DNA from: Enchytraeus crypticus
Taxonomy: Eukaryota; Annelida; Clitellata; Enchytraeida; Enchytraeidae
Reading direction: 5' to 3'
Assembly (NCBI GenBank): GCA_905160935.1
Contig: CAJHZI010000804.1
Coordinates: forward strand, 177,501-241,500
DNA length: 64,000 nt
Shown: positions 31,196 to 42,101 of the stretch, piece by piece
How positions within the stretch are numbered: position 1 is the stretch's first letter
Layout of the letters: every line of letters begins with the position of its first letter
Translations under genes and position numbers: made by a program
The notes under the pieces: model-generated
Databases searched by the model: none
What the model saw: the letters and a program-made list of their open reading frames with translations, nothing else
What the model was told of the DNA's origin: nothing

Positions 31196-31520
31196 AAACA
31201 GACAGAGGCAGTGTCAGGGGAAGAAGCAAGCGAGAATGTTAGAGTGAAAACCGGAAGTCCATTTGATAAGCATAAGATCCGCGTTATAGGAACAATCATG
31301 AGGCTGAGTTGATTAATGTTTGTCAAGCACTCTCTAAGGGGTTGACAGCCCTCTTGTGGCTCAGACATCTGCATGAGAGCAAATTGCAGAAAACCTGATC
31401 ATCTGACGCTAAAAGGGGTCACTTTCCTTTTTCTGTGATACATCAGCCGATGATAGAGTGACTCCTAGATAGTTCGCTTTAAACGTTTTCCACACATTTG
31501 AGTACCTGGTAAATAGAAGG

Positions 31521-31708
31521 GTAGAAGAGACAAGACTAGAAGAGACAAGACTAGAAGAGACAAGACTAGAAGAGACAAGACTAAAGGAGACAAAACTAGA
31601 AGAGAAAAGTCTACCAAAAGAGACAAGACTAGAAGAGACAAGACTAGAAGAGACAAGACTAGAAGAGACAAGACTAGAAGAGACAAGACTAGAAGAGACA
31701 AGACTGCA
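31521..31708. repeat. 15-bp minisatellite, about twelve units
   Basis: The unit is AGAAGAGACAAGACT, with one interruption near 31590-31618. It abuts a LINE-B tail. Minus-strand frames rich in SLVSS or LLVLS are artefacts. Confidence 0.95.
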
Positions 31709-31776
31709 ATAGACTTCTCTGACATTGCCTTGTGGCGAGGAACCGGACGTTAAAATCTTATTGATTAATTGATTGA
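31709..31776 (+). repeat. LINE-B 3' module
   Basis: GACTTCTCTGACATTGCC, GGCGAGGAACCGGACGTTAA and an ATTG tail. Confidence 0.85.
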
Positions 31777-31934
31777 AGAGAAAAGGCAACCGGGAGCAAC
31801 AGCTTCCTTTTACGAAGGCCATCGACACCGAAAAGTCAGTGAAGGCCGCGAGATATATGATGGAGTCAGAGACCCTCACATGTGCTCCGTACCAAAAGAG
31901 ACGCTGACATATGTGAGATCAAAAGCGGATCTAA

Positions 31935-32115
31935 ATTAGGACCCGTTTGCCTTGGATCTTGGACTTGCACTGTTTTGATCTCGCTTTCTCTTGTGGTCTC
32001 TCTGTAGGCCTACTGAGTCGTCATCGTGTGGTGATTTGGCGCCTGTTTTTGTAGTGTCTGCGAGAGACGTTCCTGACATTGCCTTATGGCGAGGAACCGG
32101 ACGTTATATTCTTAC

Positions 32116-32147
<32 letters not shown>

Positions 32148-32148
32148 A
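31935..32148 (+). mobile_element. LINE-B, 3' UTR end
   Basis: CCTTGGATCTTGGACTTGCAC resembles the post-ORF region of the LINE ends at 58.4 and 60.3 kb. It is followed by GTCTGCGAGAGACGTTCC, TGACATTGCCTTATGGCGAG, CGGACGTTATATTC and (ATTG)n. Confidence 0.75.
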
Positions 32149-32500
32149 AGCCTACTACCTTCAGCTTTACGGTAGGCAAGACAATCAACTAGAATTTACG
32201 CAGACAAGAAAGAATTAATTATTTGTAGTGAAAATGACTCATTAATTTAATCTTTTCGTAATTTATGTTTAATTTGTACTTTCATTATTATTTTATGCAA
32301 TTAATACAATTCAAAAATCATTTTATTGTTCAAAAGATCGCTAGTTACTCATACGTCATCTATTAGAATCTATCACGTTTTTAAATCCTGTTGATCTAGC
32401 ACTGAGTTTAATTACCATTGTGAGATATACGGCCAAGCTTAGGATCAAAACTCGTGTAAAATTAAGTACACGACAGAACCGTATAAGAATGCCTATGATG
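32149..32500. other. Intronic spacer
   Basis: Nothing recognised. Confidence 0.4.
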
Positions 32501-33166
32501 ACTTATATTCTCTCTCTCTCTCTCTTTCTCTCTCCCTCTCTGTCTCTCTGCCCTTGTCTCTCTCCCTCTCTCTCTCTTTCTCTGTCTCTCTCTCTCTCAC
32601 TCTCTGTCTCAATCTCTCTGTCTCTCTCCCTCTCTGTCTCTATATCTCCCTCTCTGTCTCTCTCTCCCACTCTCTGTCTCTCTCTCCCTCTCACTCTCTG
32701 TCTTTCTTTCTGTCTCTGTCTCTATCTCTCCCTCTCTGTCTCTCTCACTCTCTGTCTCTCTCACTCTCTGTCTCTCTCTCTCTGTCTCTCTCACTCTCTC
32801 TCTCTCTCTGTCTCTCTCTCTGTCTCTCTCTCTGTCTCTCTCTCTGTCTCTCTCGCTGTCTCTCTCGCTGTCTCTGTGTCTCTCTCACTCTCTGTCTCAA
32901 TCTCTATCTCTTTCTTTCTCTCTCTCTCTTACTCTGTCTCTCTCCCTCTCTGTCTCTATATCTCCCTCTCTGTCTCTCTCTCCCTCTCTGTCTCTCTCTC
33001 CCACTCTCTGTCTCTCTCTCCCACTCTCTGTCTCTCTCTCCCTCTCACTCTCTGTCTTTCTTTGCGTCTCTATCTCTCCCTCTCTGTCTCTCTCTCACTC
33101 TCTGTCTCTCTCTCCCTCTCACTCTCTGTCTCTCTCTCCCTCTCTCTCTGTCTCCCTCTCCCTCTG

Positions 33167-33204
<38 letters not shown>

Positions 33205-33208
33205 AGTG
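32501..33208. repeat. (CT)n-rich tract of about 700 bp with TCTG and CACT variants
   Basis: Sub-blocks such as TCTCTCCCACTCTCTGTCTC recur, showing internal duplication. It ends at CAGTGCAC, the usual F/H junction. Long Ser/Leu and Arg/Glu frames are artefacts. Confidence 0.95.
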
Positions 33209-33624
33209 CACAGATGAATGTCAGAACCCTTAAACATAATCCCTCCACATATATCAACCCTCTACCTGACTGATATATCTGGTGCAAATAGGCCACCAAA
33301 TCTGAAATATCCCTATTAGTCCACTAAGTGCGCGCACTTGCAGTATTGTATTAGTTTATAATTCTAAAAAAATAATGAATAGATTTCTCTCTCCTGATAT
33401 TTCAACAAGAAATCGTATAACAACTGGACGTCATCAAACATGGAGCCCTTATCCTCACAGGTTGTTTACCTCTAAGATAACGAGACGATTAGAGGGATTA
33501 TCTCATGGATTAGAGGCACTTTGACATAGCGTCAAGTCACAGGGGGGGGAGTACAATTCAACCCCGGTTTAGTATTGAAAATTGTATTCCAACAATTTTA
33601 CTGATTTTATCTTTCTCTTTCTGA

Positions 33625-33626
<2 letters not shown>

Positions 33627-33660
<34 letters not shown>

Positions 33661-33835
33661 GTGCATTGCCTACAGGCAAGTCCATGGTATATAGCGGCTT
33701 CACCCTTCTCTGTCTTCCGCTTTCCTCTTCATTTTCACAAATGAGTGAGTCTTTAAATCAAATAACATATCAAATCTGCCTCTGCCTCTTTTACTTCCAT
33801 TCTACCTTCTATGACCTCTTCTAACATGTCTTCAC
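33627..33835 (+). repeat. Repeat F with (CT)n head
   Basis: (CT)n, TTAGTGCATTGCCTACAGGC, AAGTCCATGGTATATAGCGG, TCTGTCTTCCGCTTTCCTC and CCATTCTACCTTCTATGACC. Confidence 0.88.
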
Positions 33836-33982
33836 ATCTAAGTCCTAAGAAATGGAGAGAAGTTTGAAAATCGATCACTTTTAAAAAGTAACCACTCGAG
33901 AAGAGTAAAATTTCAAATGTACAAATCCTAAAAGCAGATTTGATATCGAAAGTAAATTGATCGAGGTGTGGAGTTAGAATAG

Positions 33983-34250
33983 TATAAAAGTAGGTTAGAA
34001 GAGTTAAAAATAGGCTATAAGAGTAAAAAAGTAGGTTAGGCGAGTTAAAAATAGGTTAGAAATGTTAAAAGTAGGTTAGAAGAGTTAAAAATAGGCTAGA
34101 AGAGTAAAAAAGTAGGTTAGGCGAGTTAAAAATAGGTTAGAAGTGTTAAAAGTAGGTAAGAAGAGTTAAAAATAGGCTAGAAGAGTAAAAAAGTAGGTTA
34201 GGCGAGTTAAAAATAGGTTAGAAGTGTTAAAAGTAGGTTAGAAGATTTTG
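33983..34250. repeat. Minisatellite, 20-bp units in 81-bp higher-order repeats
   Basis: The GTAGGTTAGGCGAG variant recurs at 34031, 34112 and 34193. Between these lie AATAGGTTAGAAGTGTTAAA, GTAGGTTAGAAGAG and AATAGGCTAGAAGAG variants in the same order. Confidence 0.9.
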
Positions 34251-34397
34251 GCAGTACATGTTTAGGGGATGTTTAGTATGCCATACATTAATTGGATTGA
34301 ATAACGGAGTTTATTAAAGAAAACGGAGGTGACATTTGTATTTTGTGAAATTTAATTGAATTCAATTTAAAATTTTAATTTTAGTCTATTTAAATGA

Positions 34398-34470
34398 ATA
34401 ATAATAATAATAATAATAATAAAGGTTTAACGTCCGTTTCCACATACAAGGATGATGTCAGGGACGTCGA
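34398..34470 (-). repeat. LINE-C 3' module only
   Basis: (AAT)n, AAAGGTTTAACGTCCGTTTC and GATGATGTCAGGGACGTC, with unrelated sequence beyond. This is a severely 5'-truncated insertion. Confidence 0.85.
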
Positions 34471-35042
34471 ATAAGATCCCTTTAGGGTTAAGTGAGGTAA
34501 ACTTCTATCTAATATACATGTACTGCTACTTTAATCCATGCACAACAAATTTCCAATATTTCCGAAATGGATAAATAAGTTAGCAGTAACACGAGCTTGT
34601 AAAGTAGTCTCAGAGACCAATAATTAGCATGCCAAGTTTATGACCATCATCGTTCTAAACTGAACAGATTTCTTGTTTGTCTGAGATACTCTCTGACTGC
34701 GTGACAGGTTTCTTTATTTATCTACTCATTTCTAGACTGAATAATGTACAAGTTTTGTAATAGTTTTGATACGATTTTTTACAACTTTAAATGTGTGTAT
34801 AATCAGTGTGTTAGTAAGTGTGGAAGTGCACTAGTTAAATTGTTTTAGGTTGTGATTTTTCCATTTTAGACCTACAATATCTGATTTTACGTGCGTTTAC
34901 CTGATTTTATGGGTTTGCTGTGTGTCTTGTATGTTTTGTGTGGACCTTGCTGCCTGACTTCTAATTATAAAAAAATAAAAAAATAATTTAATAAATTGAT
35001 CGACTAACTAACTAAAGAATCCAATCAATTAAATCGACCAAC
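34471..35042. other. Intronic spacer next to the donor
   Basis: No repeats matched. Confidence 0.4.
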
Positions 35043-35488
35043 CTGAATATGGCGAGTGTCACCGTCAGCCATATCGACACAGTATGTACGACCACACTGA
35101 ATCCAGCGTAGAACAGCATAAACCTAGTAGCTGGAAGCGTGTTCCTCTCGGGTGTAGACACAGTGCCGTAGAGGACGTAGAACCTCAGAGCAAAGGGCAA
35201 GTACGCCGCCATGGTCAACCCGTCTGAGACGGCGAGCCCAGTAAGGATACAGTTCGTAGCACTCACCATACTACGCCTCGTCAGAACCACGATGTTTAGG
35301 ACGTTCGCGATGATGCCGAAGACACACACGGCACTAGCGACGTACCCGTGCAGTTTGACGTACCACTGATGGAAGGAGGCTAGCTCAACGGCACCGTGGT
35401 ACCTGGTCCATGAGGGGTCAGAGAGAGGTAGGGAGGTAGAGGAGAGATGATTAGAGTAGTCGAAGTAATCTGGATCTAATCCGGTCAT
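35043..35488 (-). CDS. Peptide GPCR (DMSR/FMRFamide-receptor-like), first visible coding exon
   Basis: Residues 1-148 plus two bases of codon 149. I start at the ATG at 35486-35488 (context ACAATGA), the first in-frame Met. It gives a 47-residue extracellular N-terminus rich in Asp, Tyr and Ser. TM1 (about 48-70) carries FGIIANVLNIVVL. TM2 (78-100) carries the conserved acidic residue in ILTGLAVSDG. TM3 (123-148) ends SIWLTVTLAIF at the splice donor. The frame stays open upstream to 35614, but with no Met and an in-frame TAA at 35618-35620. A good acceptor (minus-strand GCAATTTTCAG, exon from 35532) lies there, so the exon may begin at 35532 and an upstream 5' UTR or coding exon may exist beyond the window's visible features. 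The total joined length is 442 residues, normal for the family. Confidence 0.85.
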
Positions 35489-35531
35489 TGTGTGGCCAGA
35501 TCTTTTTATTCTAGAAGTCTCGCCAGAGTAA

Positions 35532-35545
35532 TCTGAAAATTGCAC
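35532..35545 (-). other. Candidate splice acceptor upstream of the first GPCR coding exon
   Basis: The minus-strand sequence GCAATTTTCAG ending at 35533 is preceded by a pyrimidine-containing stretch. It would exclude the hydrophobic open sequence further upstream from the mRNA. Confidence 0.45.
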
Positions 35546-35639
35546 GCAGTCGTTTAGATACAGGAGCAAGGATACGATGGAAATGAATATAACGTTGAAT
35601 ATCCTTCCGTACAATAATTATAATCACTATTTATGTATG

Positions 35640-35970
35640 TATATTACGCACATTTAGACGTTCCTAACAATGCAGTATTAAATTTTGTAGTGTGTTCAAT
35701 ATCAAATATAAATTATATTACTTCTTTATTAAAATATTTTGTACGATTTGAAGCTTGACCATGATTTTCTTAGGCAACTACACAATTGAAGTTAACTAAC
35801 GAAATTTCAAATATACCAGAGACTTTCCTATCGGGGCATTTCAATTAATGTACCTTCAGTTTAACATAGCAATGAAATTAAATTTTAAATGAAGTAAATT
35901 AAATTCTCTTTGGAAGCATGGTTTGACGCGGCGATTCCAAAGAATAGTGGAGGCGCTTCCACAAACTGCT
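35640..35970. other. Spacer upstream of the GPCR exon
   Basis: No TATA-plus-initiator arrangement that I would call a promoter. Nothing else recognised. Confidence 0.35.
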
Positions 35971-36240
35971 AAACCCTGCTCTATACATGCAGATGCATTG
36001 TATAACCCCGCCCTATACGTGTAGATGCACTGAATAACCCCGCTCTATACATGTAGATGTACTGAATAACCCCGCTCTATACATGTAGATGTACTGAATA
36101 GCCCCTCTCTAAACATGTAGATGCACTTTTTAGCTCCGCTCCATACATGTAGATGCACTTTATAACCTCGCTCTATGCATGTACATGCACTGTATAACCC
36201 TGCTCTATACAAGTAGATGCACTGTATAATCTAAATGCAC
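35971..36240. repeat. 32-bp minisatellite, eight units
   Basis: CCCGCTCTATACATGTAGAT followed by GCACTGAATAA, with the CTATACA mark recurring every 32 bp from 35980. The outer units are more diverged. Confidence 0.92.
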
Positions 36241-36454
36241 TTTGAATTTAGTATTAGCCATACCAAAATCTCGAATACGTTCCTGTCATGTGAAATCGTG
36301 CCTGAAACAAGACGAAGTTTTTTTTTGTCTTCTTATAACTAACGAAAACTCTGCCACTTATCGTTCACCATCAAGCATTCAATGCGTCACGTTCTTTCTC
36401 AACAGCTCACAGACGAGAATGTCTGCCTTATAGCGAAGAATTGCAGGCTAGTAG

Positions 36455-36640
36455 AGCTTGGTCATACTTTTCTCAATCTATATGCTACATAAGGTATGGA
36501 TAAGGCATAGACTTTGTGAAGGGATTAACTTGTTGATCTAAGGAGTGCTCTTATGGAGCGAGAAGACAGAGTTTGAGTATGAATATGTACCTTGAACCTG
36601 CCACTTGGCGGTACACTGAAGAAAGAGGGAGAGAAAGAGA
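36455..36640 (-). repeat. Repeat H
   Basis: GAAGGGATTAACTTGTTGATC, AAGGAGTGCTCTTATG, GAGTTTGAGTATGAATAT and CTGCCACTTGGCGGTACACTG, then an AG-rich end. Confidence 0.8.
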
Positions 36641-37011
36641 TCGTGGCAGCAAAGAGTGGGGCTCATGAGAGACTAGGCTACTTCTACTCTTATCCTTGCT
36701 ACTCTGACATATGCGGTACGATGGAGGACTCTTAGCTAAGCGTTAAATTGATTATGTGATATAATGTATTATTTACTCAATTGATTCGTAATTCATTGCT
36801 TTATCGTTTTAAATTTCCGAATGGTTAGTGAGGTATGTGTATGTATGTGAATTCGATTTCATTGTGTGTGAATATATGAGTGGATATATGAATGAGTATA
36901 TATTTTTAAACAGATACGTGTAGTAAGATTATTTATATATCTTGAATGACTGGGTAATTGAAATTTAAAGGAATGGAAAAAGTCTCAAATATGGGATTGA
37001 CTGGTGATATG
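36641..37011. other. Spacer
   Basis: Nothing recognised. Confidence 0.4.
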
Positions 37012-37110
37012 ATGTGGGACAGAGAGAATTTGAGACAGACTTTTCGTATCCAGACCCTAGTTAAACTGGGATTCAAGGAAAGATGATGATGATGATGATT
37101 TTGATGAATG
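37012..37110 (-). repeat. Repeat I, (ATC)n end only
   Basis: AGAATTTGAGACAGACTTTTC, CCTAGTTAAACTGGGATTC and (GATGAT)n. It is truncated at almost the same point as 17732-17843. Confidence 0.8.
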
Positions 37111-37786
37111 ACTGAGTAATTGATTGATACGATTAATTAATTAGTTGCTTGCTTGATTGGTTGAATTGGTGGATGATAGAGTGATAGATTTATTAATTAA
37201 TTAATACTTTGACTAATTTATTTATTTATTGAAAGGAACAGGCAGTTCTACGTGGTAAGAAAGACAAAAGCAATTGAGTAAACCTTACGTTAGAACTAAA
37301 GATGACAAATGGCAATAAGGGCCTGTTAAATATTTCCATTTTTCATTAAGAAATGAAACTTTAGCAGCTTGCATTTACTTAACGCAAGTAACGGTTTGTT
37401 TACTTCATCTTTCTCTTTAATTTTTTCTTTACTTTTTAAAACTTTAGTGACCCACAGTTGCAACTAATGCTAGCTTGAAAGGTCTAAGAGACAGCATTGG
37501 CGGCTTGATTGCATAGGTTTAGACCTACAAAGCCTCAAAGGAATAAATCTGGACTCTGATTGTCAAACTCTCATTCTGAAACATTCTGAAATTCACGTTC
37601 TCACTTTACCAGGTTAAATACAATTAAGCGCACCTTTTTGTTAATATCAAATCTAATTTAAATGGCTTTCTCTATTAGTCTCGGGTTGTAACGTCTGGTA
37701 GAATATAAGAAGAAGGATATGCTACATTGCGCTAGTTTACATATTCTGTCATCTGCAAGTTAAAACTTAGTTAACTTACTCTTAAC
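37111..37786. other. Spacer
   Basis: Short ATTGATTG and TTAATTAA stretches near 37120-37205. Nothing else. Confidence 0.4.
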
Positions 37787-37882
37787 CTAATCTTTGTAGC
37801 TGACGGTAGCTCGAGTGTGTATCGTCTTCTTGAAGAAATGCCTCGTGCTTCTAAATCATGACGTTAAACATTCTACAACATA
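37787..37882 (+). repeat. Repeat E
   Basis: CCTAATCTTTGTAGCTGACGG, CTCGAGTGTGTATCGTC and ATGACGTTAAACATTCTAC. Confidence 0.82.
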
Positions 37883-37978
37883 ACTACCTACCTAAGATGG
37901 TGTTAATTTTAATTTACGTATGATTGCATGTTCCCCTCAATTACGTAACTATAGTCATAAAGACATTGCGTGGAAACC

Positions 37979-38165
37979 TCATAAACACTAGCATAATAAC
38001 ATGGGATTCAGATGATATTATAAACACTAGGATAATTACATGGGATTCAGATGATATTATAAGCACTACGATAATAACATGGGATTCAGATGATATTATA
38101 AACACTAGGATAATAACATGGGATTCAAAGGAAGTTATAAACACTAGGATAATAATATGAGATTA
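37979..38165. repeat. 39-bp minisatellite, five units
   Basis: AACACTAGGATAATAACATG followed by GGATTCAGATGATATTAT. The 13-codon unit gives short frames on both strands. Confidence 0.92.
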
Positions 38166-38824
38166 AGAGGATATTACTTTCAGCTTAGTTTTAGTGAAGC
38201 ATGGATCGAAATATCCTAGAAATAAATTATTTCCTCTCTTTTTAAATGCAGTCGTTAAGCCTTCGATAATTTAAAAACCTTAGCCGTGAAGCTTTAGCTT
38301 AAAGACATGACTTTTAGTGGATAATAGGTTTCGCTTTTAACTTTGCTGTATCATTATAGGTACCTCTTAGAACACTGCAGGCGACTTTTATAACTATTTG
38401 GTAATTTCTGTTGAAGCGTTTTCTTGGAATCATTATAGACGTGTAAATCATTTTGAACGTAGAAAATGTTGAATAAGGCCAACGGAGTAGACCATTTATC
38501 TCTTAAGTAAATTAAGTATCTCCTAAGTAGACCATTTATCTCCTAAGTAAGTTATCGCTATTTTGAATTTCTCTCTAGACTATTCGAAATTTAAATTCTT
38601 ACTTTTTAATTTTGGTTGAGGATTTTAAGAAATAATATTTCTAGTGTTGTTTCGGTTTCTGGCCCAATGTTCGTACAAGAGTCCAACTTCGATTTGCTTC
38701 AAAAGCAACTTGAGATTACGAGGTATCTACGGAAGACAACTGAACTGTAAACTATCTCAGAACCTAGTTTTTAACATTAATTAATACATTAATTTCATAG
38801 TTGCATTTGTTACATATACATATA
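38166..38824. other. Spacer
   Basis: A repeated TCTCCTAAGTAGACCATTTA motif near 38495-38545. Otherwise nothing. Confidence 0.4.
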
Positions 38825-38960
38825 TGTTCTCCGTCTTGTTCTCGGGTGTGGTTGGACCGCTGCAGAATAGGGCGACCGCAAACAATCTGCCGCGTGTACG
38901 TAAGAGGCGATTAAGGCATTGGGGAATTGGGCATTTCAAAGGTCGTTGGGAGGTCGAAGG
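38825..38960. repeat. Possible interspersed repeat (GTACGTAAGAGGCGATT)
   Basis: AATCTGCCGCGTGTACGTAAG followed by AGGCGATTAAGG matches, in reverse, the right end of repeat H at 55830-55868 (CGCCTCTTACGTACATACTGC). It is therefore probably a piece of that family. Confidence 0.45.
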
Positions 38961-39291
38961 CTTATCAGGTGGGTCATCAGGTCTTTGTCATTAGGGGAAG
39001 TCAAAACGGGGGGTTAAAACTACAGCAGAGTGGTCGCATTTCTGTTAACGAAAAGTGTCGAAATATTTACGTCATTCTTTGAATCTACGAAATCAGAAGT
39101 ACTCTTTACTTTTTTGAATCAGTTAGAGTACTTGCAGTGTTTTTGAACTCTCTGCTGGCTTTATATAGTTCATATTCTGCGGCGCTCCTAAAAGACGATC
39201 AGGCACAACTATTAGTGCCTTACCTTCAAGACTCTCGTCAGCTCACGTTCTATTGTTGTTTAACTCGCTTTCTCTGTTTATACTTCCGTGA

Positions 39292-39339
39292 GGACGTCCC
39301 TAACACCATCCTTGGATGAGGAAACGGACGTCAAACTTT

Positions 39340-39383
<44 letters not shown>
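39292..39383 (+). repeat. LINE-C 3' module with (AT)n tail
   Basis: AGGACGTCCCTAACACCATCC, GGATGAGGAAACGGACGTC and AAACTTTTATT, then a TA run of about 40 bp. Confidence 0.85.
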
Positions 39384-39387
<4 letters not shown>

Positions 39388-39629
39388 GCGTGCCCACACA
39401 GACTTCTAGACTAAGCTCTGATAAAGTTTACTAAATAGGTGTTAGACGTTTTACCTATAGGTGGATTTATAAGGAAGAATGCGAGGAAAAAGGGTTAGAG
39501 AAGAGAAAGACCGAGACATGGGCTTCTGGATGACAAATCTGATTCGACATGGATGCTGGTTGATGTGATCTGATAACAAATTCTTATATAGAGATAGAGA
39601 TGGAAAGGCAGGCTGATGATAGCATTGGT

Positions 39630-39740
39630 TTGAAGAGTTATATGCCATGGACCTGCCATTAGGCATTGTATTAGAAGAAGAAGAAGAAGAAGAAGAAGAA
39701 GAAGAAGAAGAAGCAGAAGAAGAAGAAGAAGAAGAAGGAA
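39630..39740 (-). repeat. Repeat F-like head with (AAG)n instead of (CT)n
   Basis: The minus strand reads (CTT)n, then TAATACAATGCCTAATGGC and AGGTCCATGGCATATAAC. It is the F head with a different microsatellite. Confidence 0.75.
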
Positions 39741-40492
39741 TGTATTCAATAGATGTCTTTAAATACCGGTTGATTGAAATCTATGCAATTATAATAACAA
39801 TATTTATAATTACTTATCACCGAATCCAACTTTCTCTTATTTTTCTGTCATATATTGATTGCATCATTTCTCCATCTCATACAGCAGTAATTATCATCCA
39901 CTCTACGGCAATGCCTTCAAGTAGGTTAAACGCTCTTCCGTTAAGACTAGAGTAAACCCTGAGAGATTGTGTTTTATCTTCTGGCAGATGTTCAGGGCTT
40001 CGAGATACTTCATTAGAGAGCCTTCAGAGGTTTCTCCACTTGGCTCACGCCCTGCAATTTCCTCCTCTAAATACATTGCACGAGGAGCCGTGAGCGCCTA
40101 AGTATAGGATTACATTGCTACTGATCTTTTAACTCGGTCTTGAATCCCTAGTTTAAACTTCACTTCGTTTTATAAGGCTGAAAATTGAAACTAAAATAAC
40201 GGGAGAAAAATTGTTGTCATGATGAAAAATGATTCTTATAACAGTAGAGTTTATTGGTTTCGACAATATTTAGCGCTTTCTCTCAGGCATGTGTTTATAG
40301 ATAATCATTGAATGATCTAAGAATCGAACCTTCGGCCTCAAGATTTGCCTTAGAGCAGACTACGGGCTGATTCGTTCTTTTGAAAAGCTTAGCTTGTTCA
40401 AGAGTGCCAAAACACAGATTTTAACAGTCGTTCAAACAAAGCCCTTGTTAAGAAAATCATCGTTGAACCTTCCACTATGCGATGCTTCTAAG
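39741..40492. other. Spacer with a weak tRNA-like stretch
   Basis: At 40315-40382 the minus strand has AAGGTTCGATTCTTAG (B-box-like) without a convincing A-box. Nothing else. Confidence 0.35.
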
Positions 40493-40627
40493 TAAAAAAG
40501 CTAATGTTAACGTCAGTTTCCTCACTCGAAAGCGATGACAGCGACGGCCGAGCCCAGGATCTGAACCCCGCACATACTGATCCGCGGTCGAGTATCTAAC
40601 CGACATCGCCACTGGCTCAAGCCAAGT
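40493..40627 (-). repeat. SINE-A, full-length
   Basis: The minus strand has TTGGCTTGAGCCAGTGGCGA, a TCGGTTAGATACTCGACCGC D-arm, a GGGTTCAGATCC B-box and GAGGAAACTGACGTTAAC. Confidence 0.88.
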
Positions 40628-41180
40628 AGGACACTGACACAAATATAATTTCAATCATTAATTTAGCTATTTCAATTTCTAAAAAACTAACCTAAAGTAT
40701 TTAAAATCGTTTAAAATAAGCTAAAAAGGTGTAAAGAAAATTAAAAATTTAGAGGTCGTAAATGCTATTGCAAAAGGACACCAATTTCGTCAGTGATAAA
40801 GAAAATTCGATTTTTCCACCTTGCAGTTATAATTATTGTTGTTTAAATAACTTACTTACGTTTTCTGGACACTAGCAGTTTACGGTTAGTCTAGAAATCG
40901 GCATATAAAATCGGTTATCGGTGGCCTATATAAAATTCGGGATTTTGTTGTGGTATGCTAATTTAATAGGGTCAATTGTTTTCACTTTCAATTTCTTTTT
41001 TTCAACTTTCGTATCAGATTTAAACTTATATACTTCTCTGGGACTGTAATTGTGTTCCTTGTTTTCTCGAACATTTTGGAATCTTGCATTGAAATTTCTA
41101 AATACAAAAAGCCAAAGAAGTAATTCCTATAACTGAGTTACTGCATTTGACATTTCATCCATTTGTCTAAATTTGTCACT
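40628..41180. other. Spacer
   Basis: Nothing recognised. Confidence 0.4.
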
Positions 41181-41322
41181 ATCTTTTTCTCTCTTTCAAC
41201 TCTTTTGTCTCTTTCTCTCCACCTCTCTCTCTCCCTCCCTCTCTCTCCCTCCCTCTTTCTCTCCCTCTTCTCTTTTTCTTTCTCCCTTCTCTCTCTCTCT
41301 CTCTCTCTCTCTCTATCGTCAG
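41181..41322. repeat. (CT)n-rich tract
   Basis: TTTCTCTC and CCCTCCCTCT variants. The right flank (TATCGTCAGAG) is not the usual F/H head. Confidence 0.9.
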
Positions 41323-42072
41323 AGTTATGTTTTGCCAAATGAAGCTTCAAGGAATATATTTTGAAGTACAGCTGATCAGGGATTCAAACAATCCAGGAGC
41401 CATTGCACTTCACACCGTAGCCATAAGTCTGAACATACATGTATATGAGAGCGAATACGATTTCTCGTTGTTTTTCGAAAAGTCAACTTTTGGAAGTGCT
41501 TAAATGCAAAACTAGCATTTTCATTGTCATTAATTAATAGAAATATCAGAATATTTAAGGCTGCACGTGTCGAGTTTAAAAAATATTCCAAAATCTCTTA
41601 AGTAATATTCAAGACTTATTGCAAAAGTGAAGGTCTTCAATTATTACTTCATTTATTATTTGGCGCCGCTGAATGCGACAAGACCCAACTATTATACAAT
41701 ACAATCTTCAATGTGTCCCGCTTATCAATGTTTGGAGTTTCATAACACTGATTGTGTGTCATCGATTAAAAGTGTACACACGCGCATTTTATAATATCAT
41801 AAAATATATAGTATAGAAAATACTAACAGAAGTGACTGATAAAGTTAATTTGTCATCAAGCAATCATTTCTTCACATTTTATTAAATGTATAATATATTA
41901 GCCTACATTTAATAATATAAAAATCCAGCCAAATGAACAGATAGAGAAGCAAAATTTCTGACGATTTGATTTTGTAGAGATGGAATTTGGAGAAATTCAG
42001 CTTTTGTATCAGAAAAAAATTAAAAATCCCCTAGAAAGAGAACACGAGAGCTCAATGTTAATTTTTCTATCT
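41323..42072. other. Spacer
   Basis: Nothing recognised. Confidence 0.4.
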
Positions 42073-42079
42073 CAAATCT

Positions 42080-42101
42080 CCCCCCCCCCCCCCCCCCCCC
42101 C
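42080..42101. repeat. Homopolymer C run
   Basis: About 22 consecutive C. The length is likely unstable in assembly. Confidence 0.9.

Larger units (their letters stand above)
21806..35042 (-). other. 13.2-kb GPCR intron, phase 2
   Basis: The donor on the minus strand is CAG|GTTGGT (35041-35042 = GT) and the acceptor is TTTCAG|A (21806-21807 = AG). Joining gives TTC AG|A TAC, Phe-Arg-Tyr, exactly restoring the receptor's TM3-end FRY (DRY-equivalent) motif. The intron is filled with the LINE, SINE and minisatellite copies listed below. Confidence 0.88.

Noticed and set aside
31409-31879. 156-codon minus ORF with SLVSS repeats
   Set aside because: Translation of the 15-bp minisatellite and flanks.
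32420-33299. Long Ser/Leu and Arg/Glu ORFs
   Set aside because: Translation of a (CT)n microsatellite.
42080-42101. Poly-C run as regulatory element
   Set aside because: A homopolymer run most likely reflects slippage or assembly uncertainty. No supporting context.
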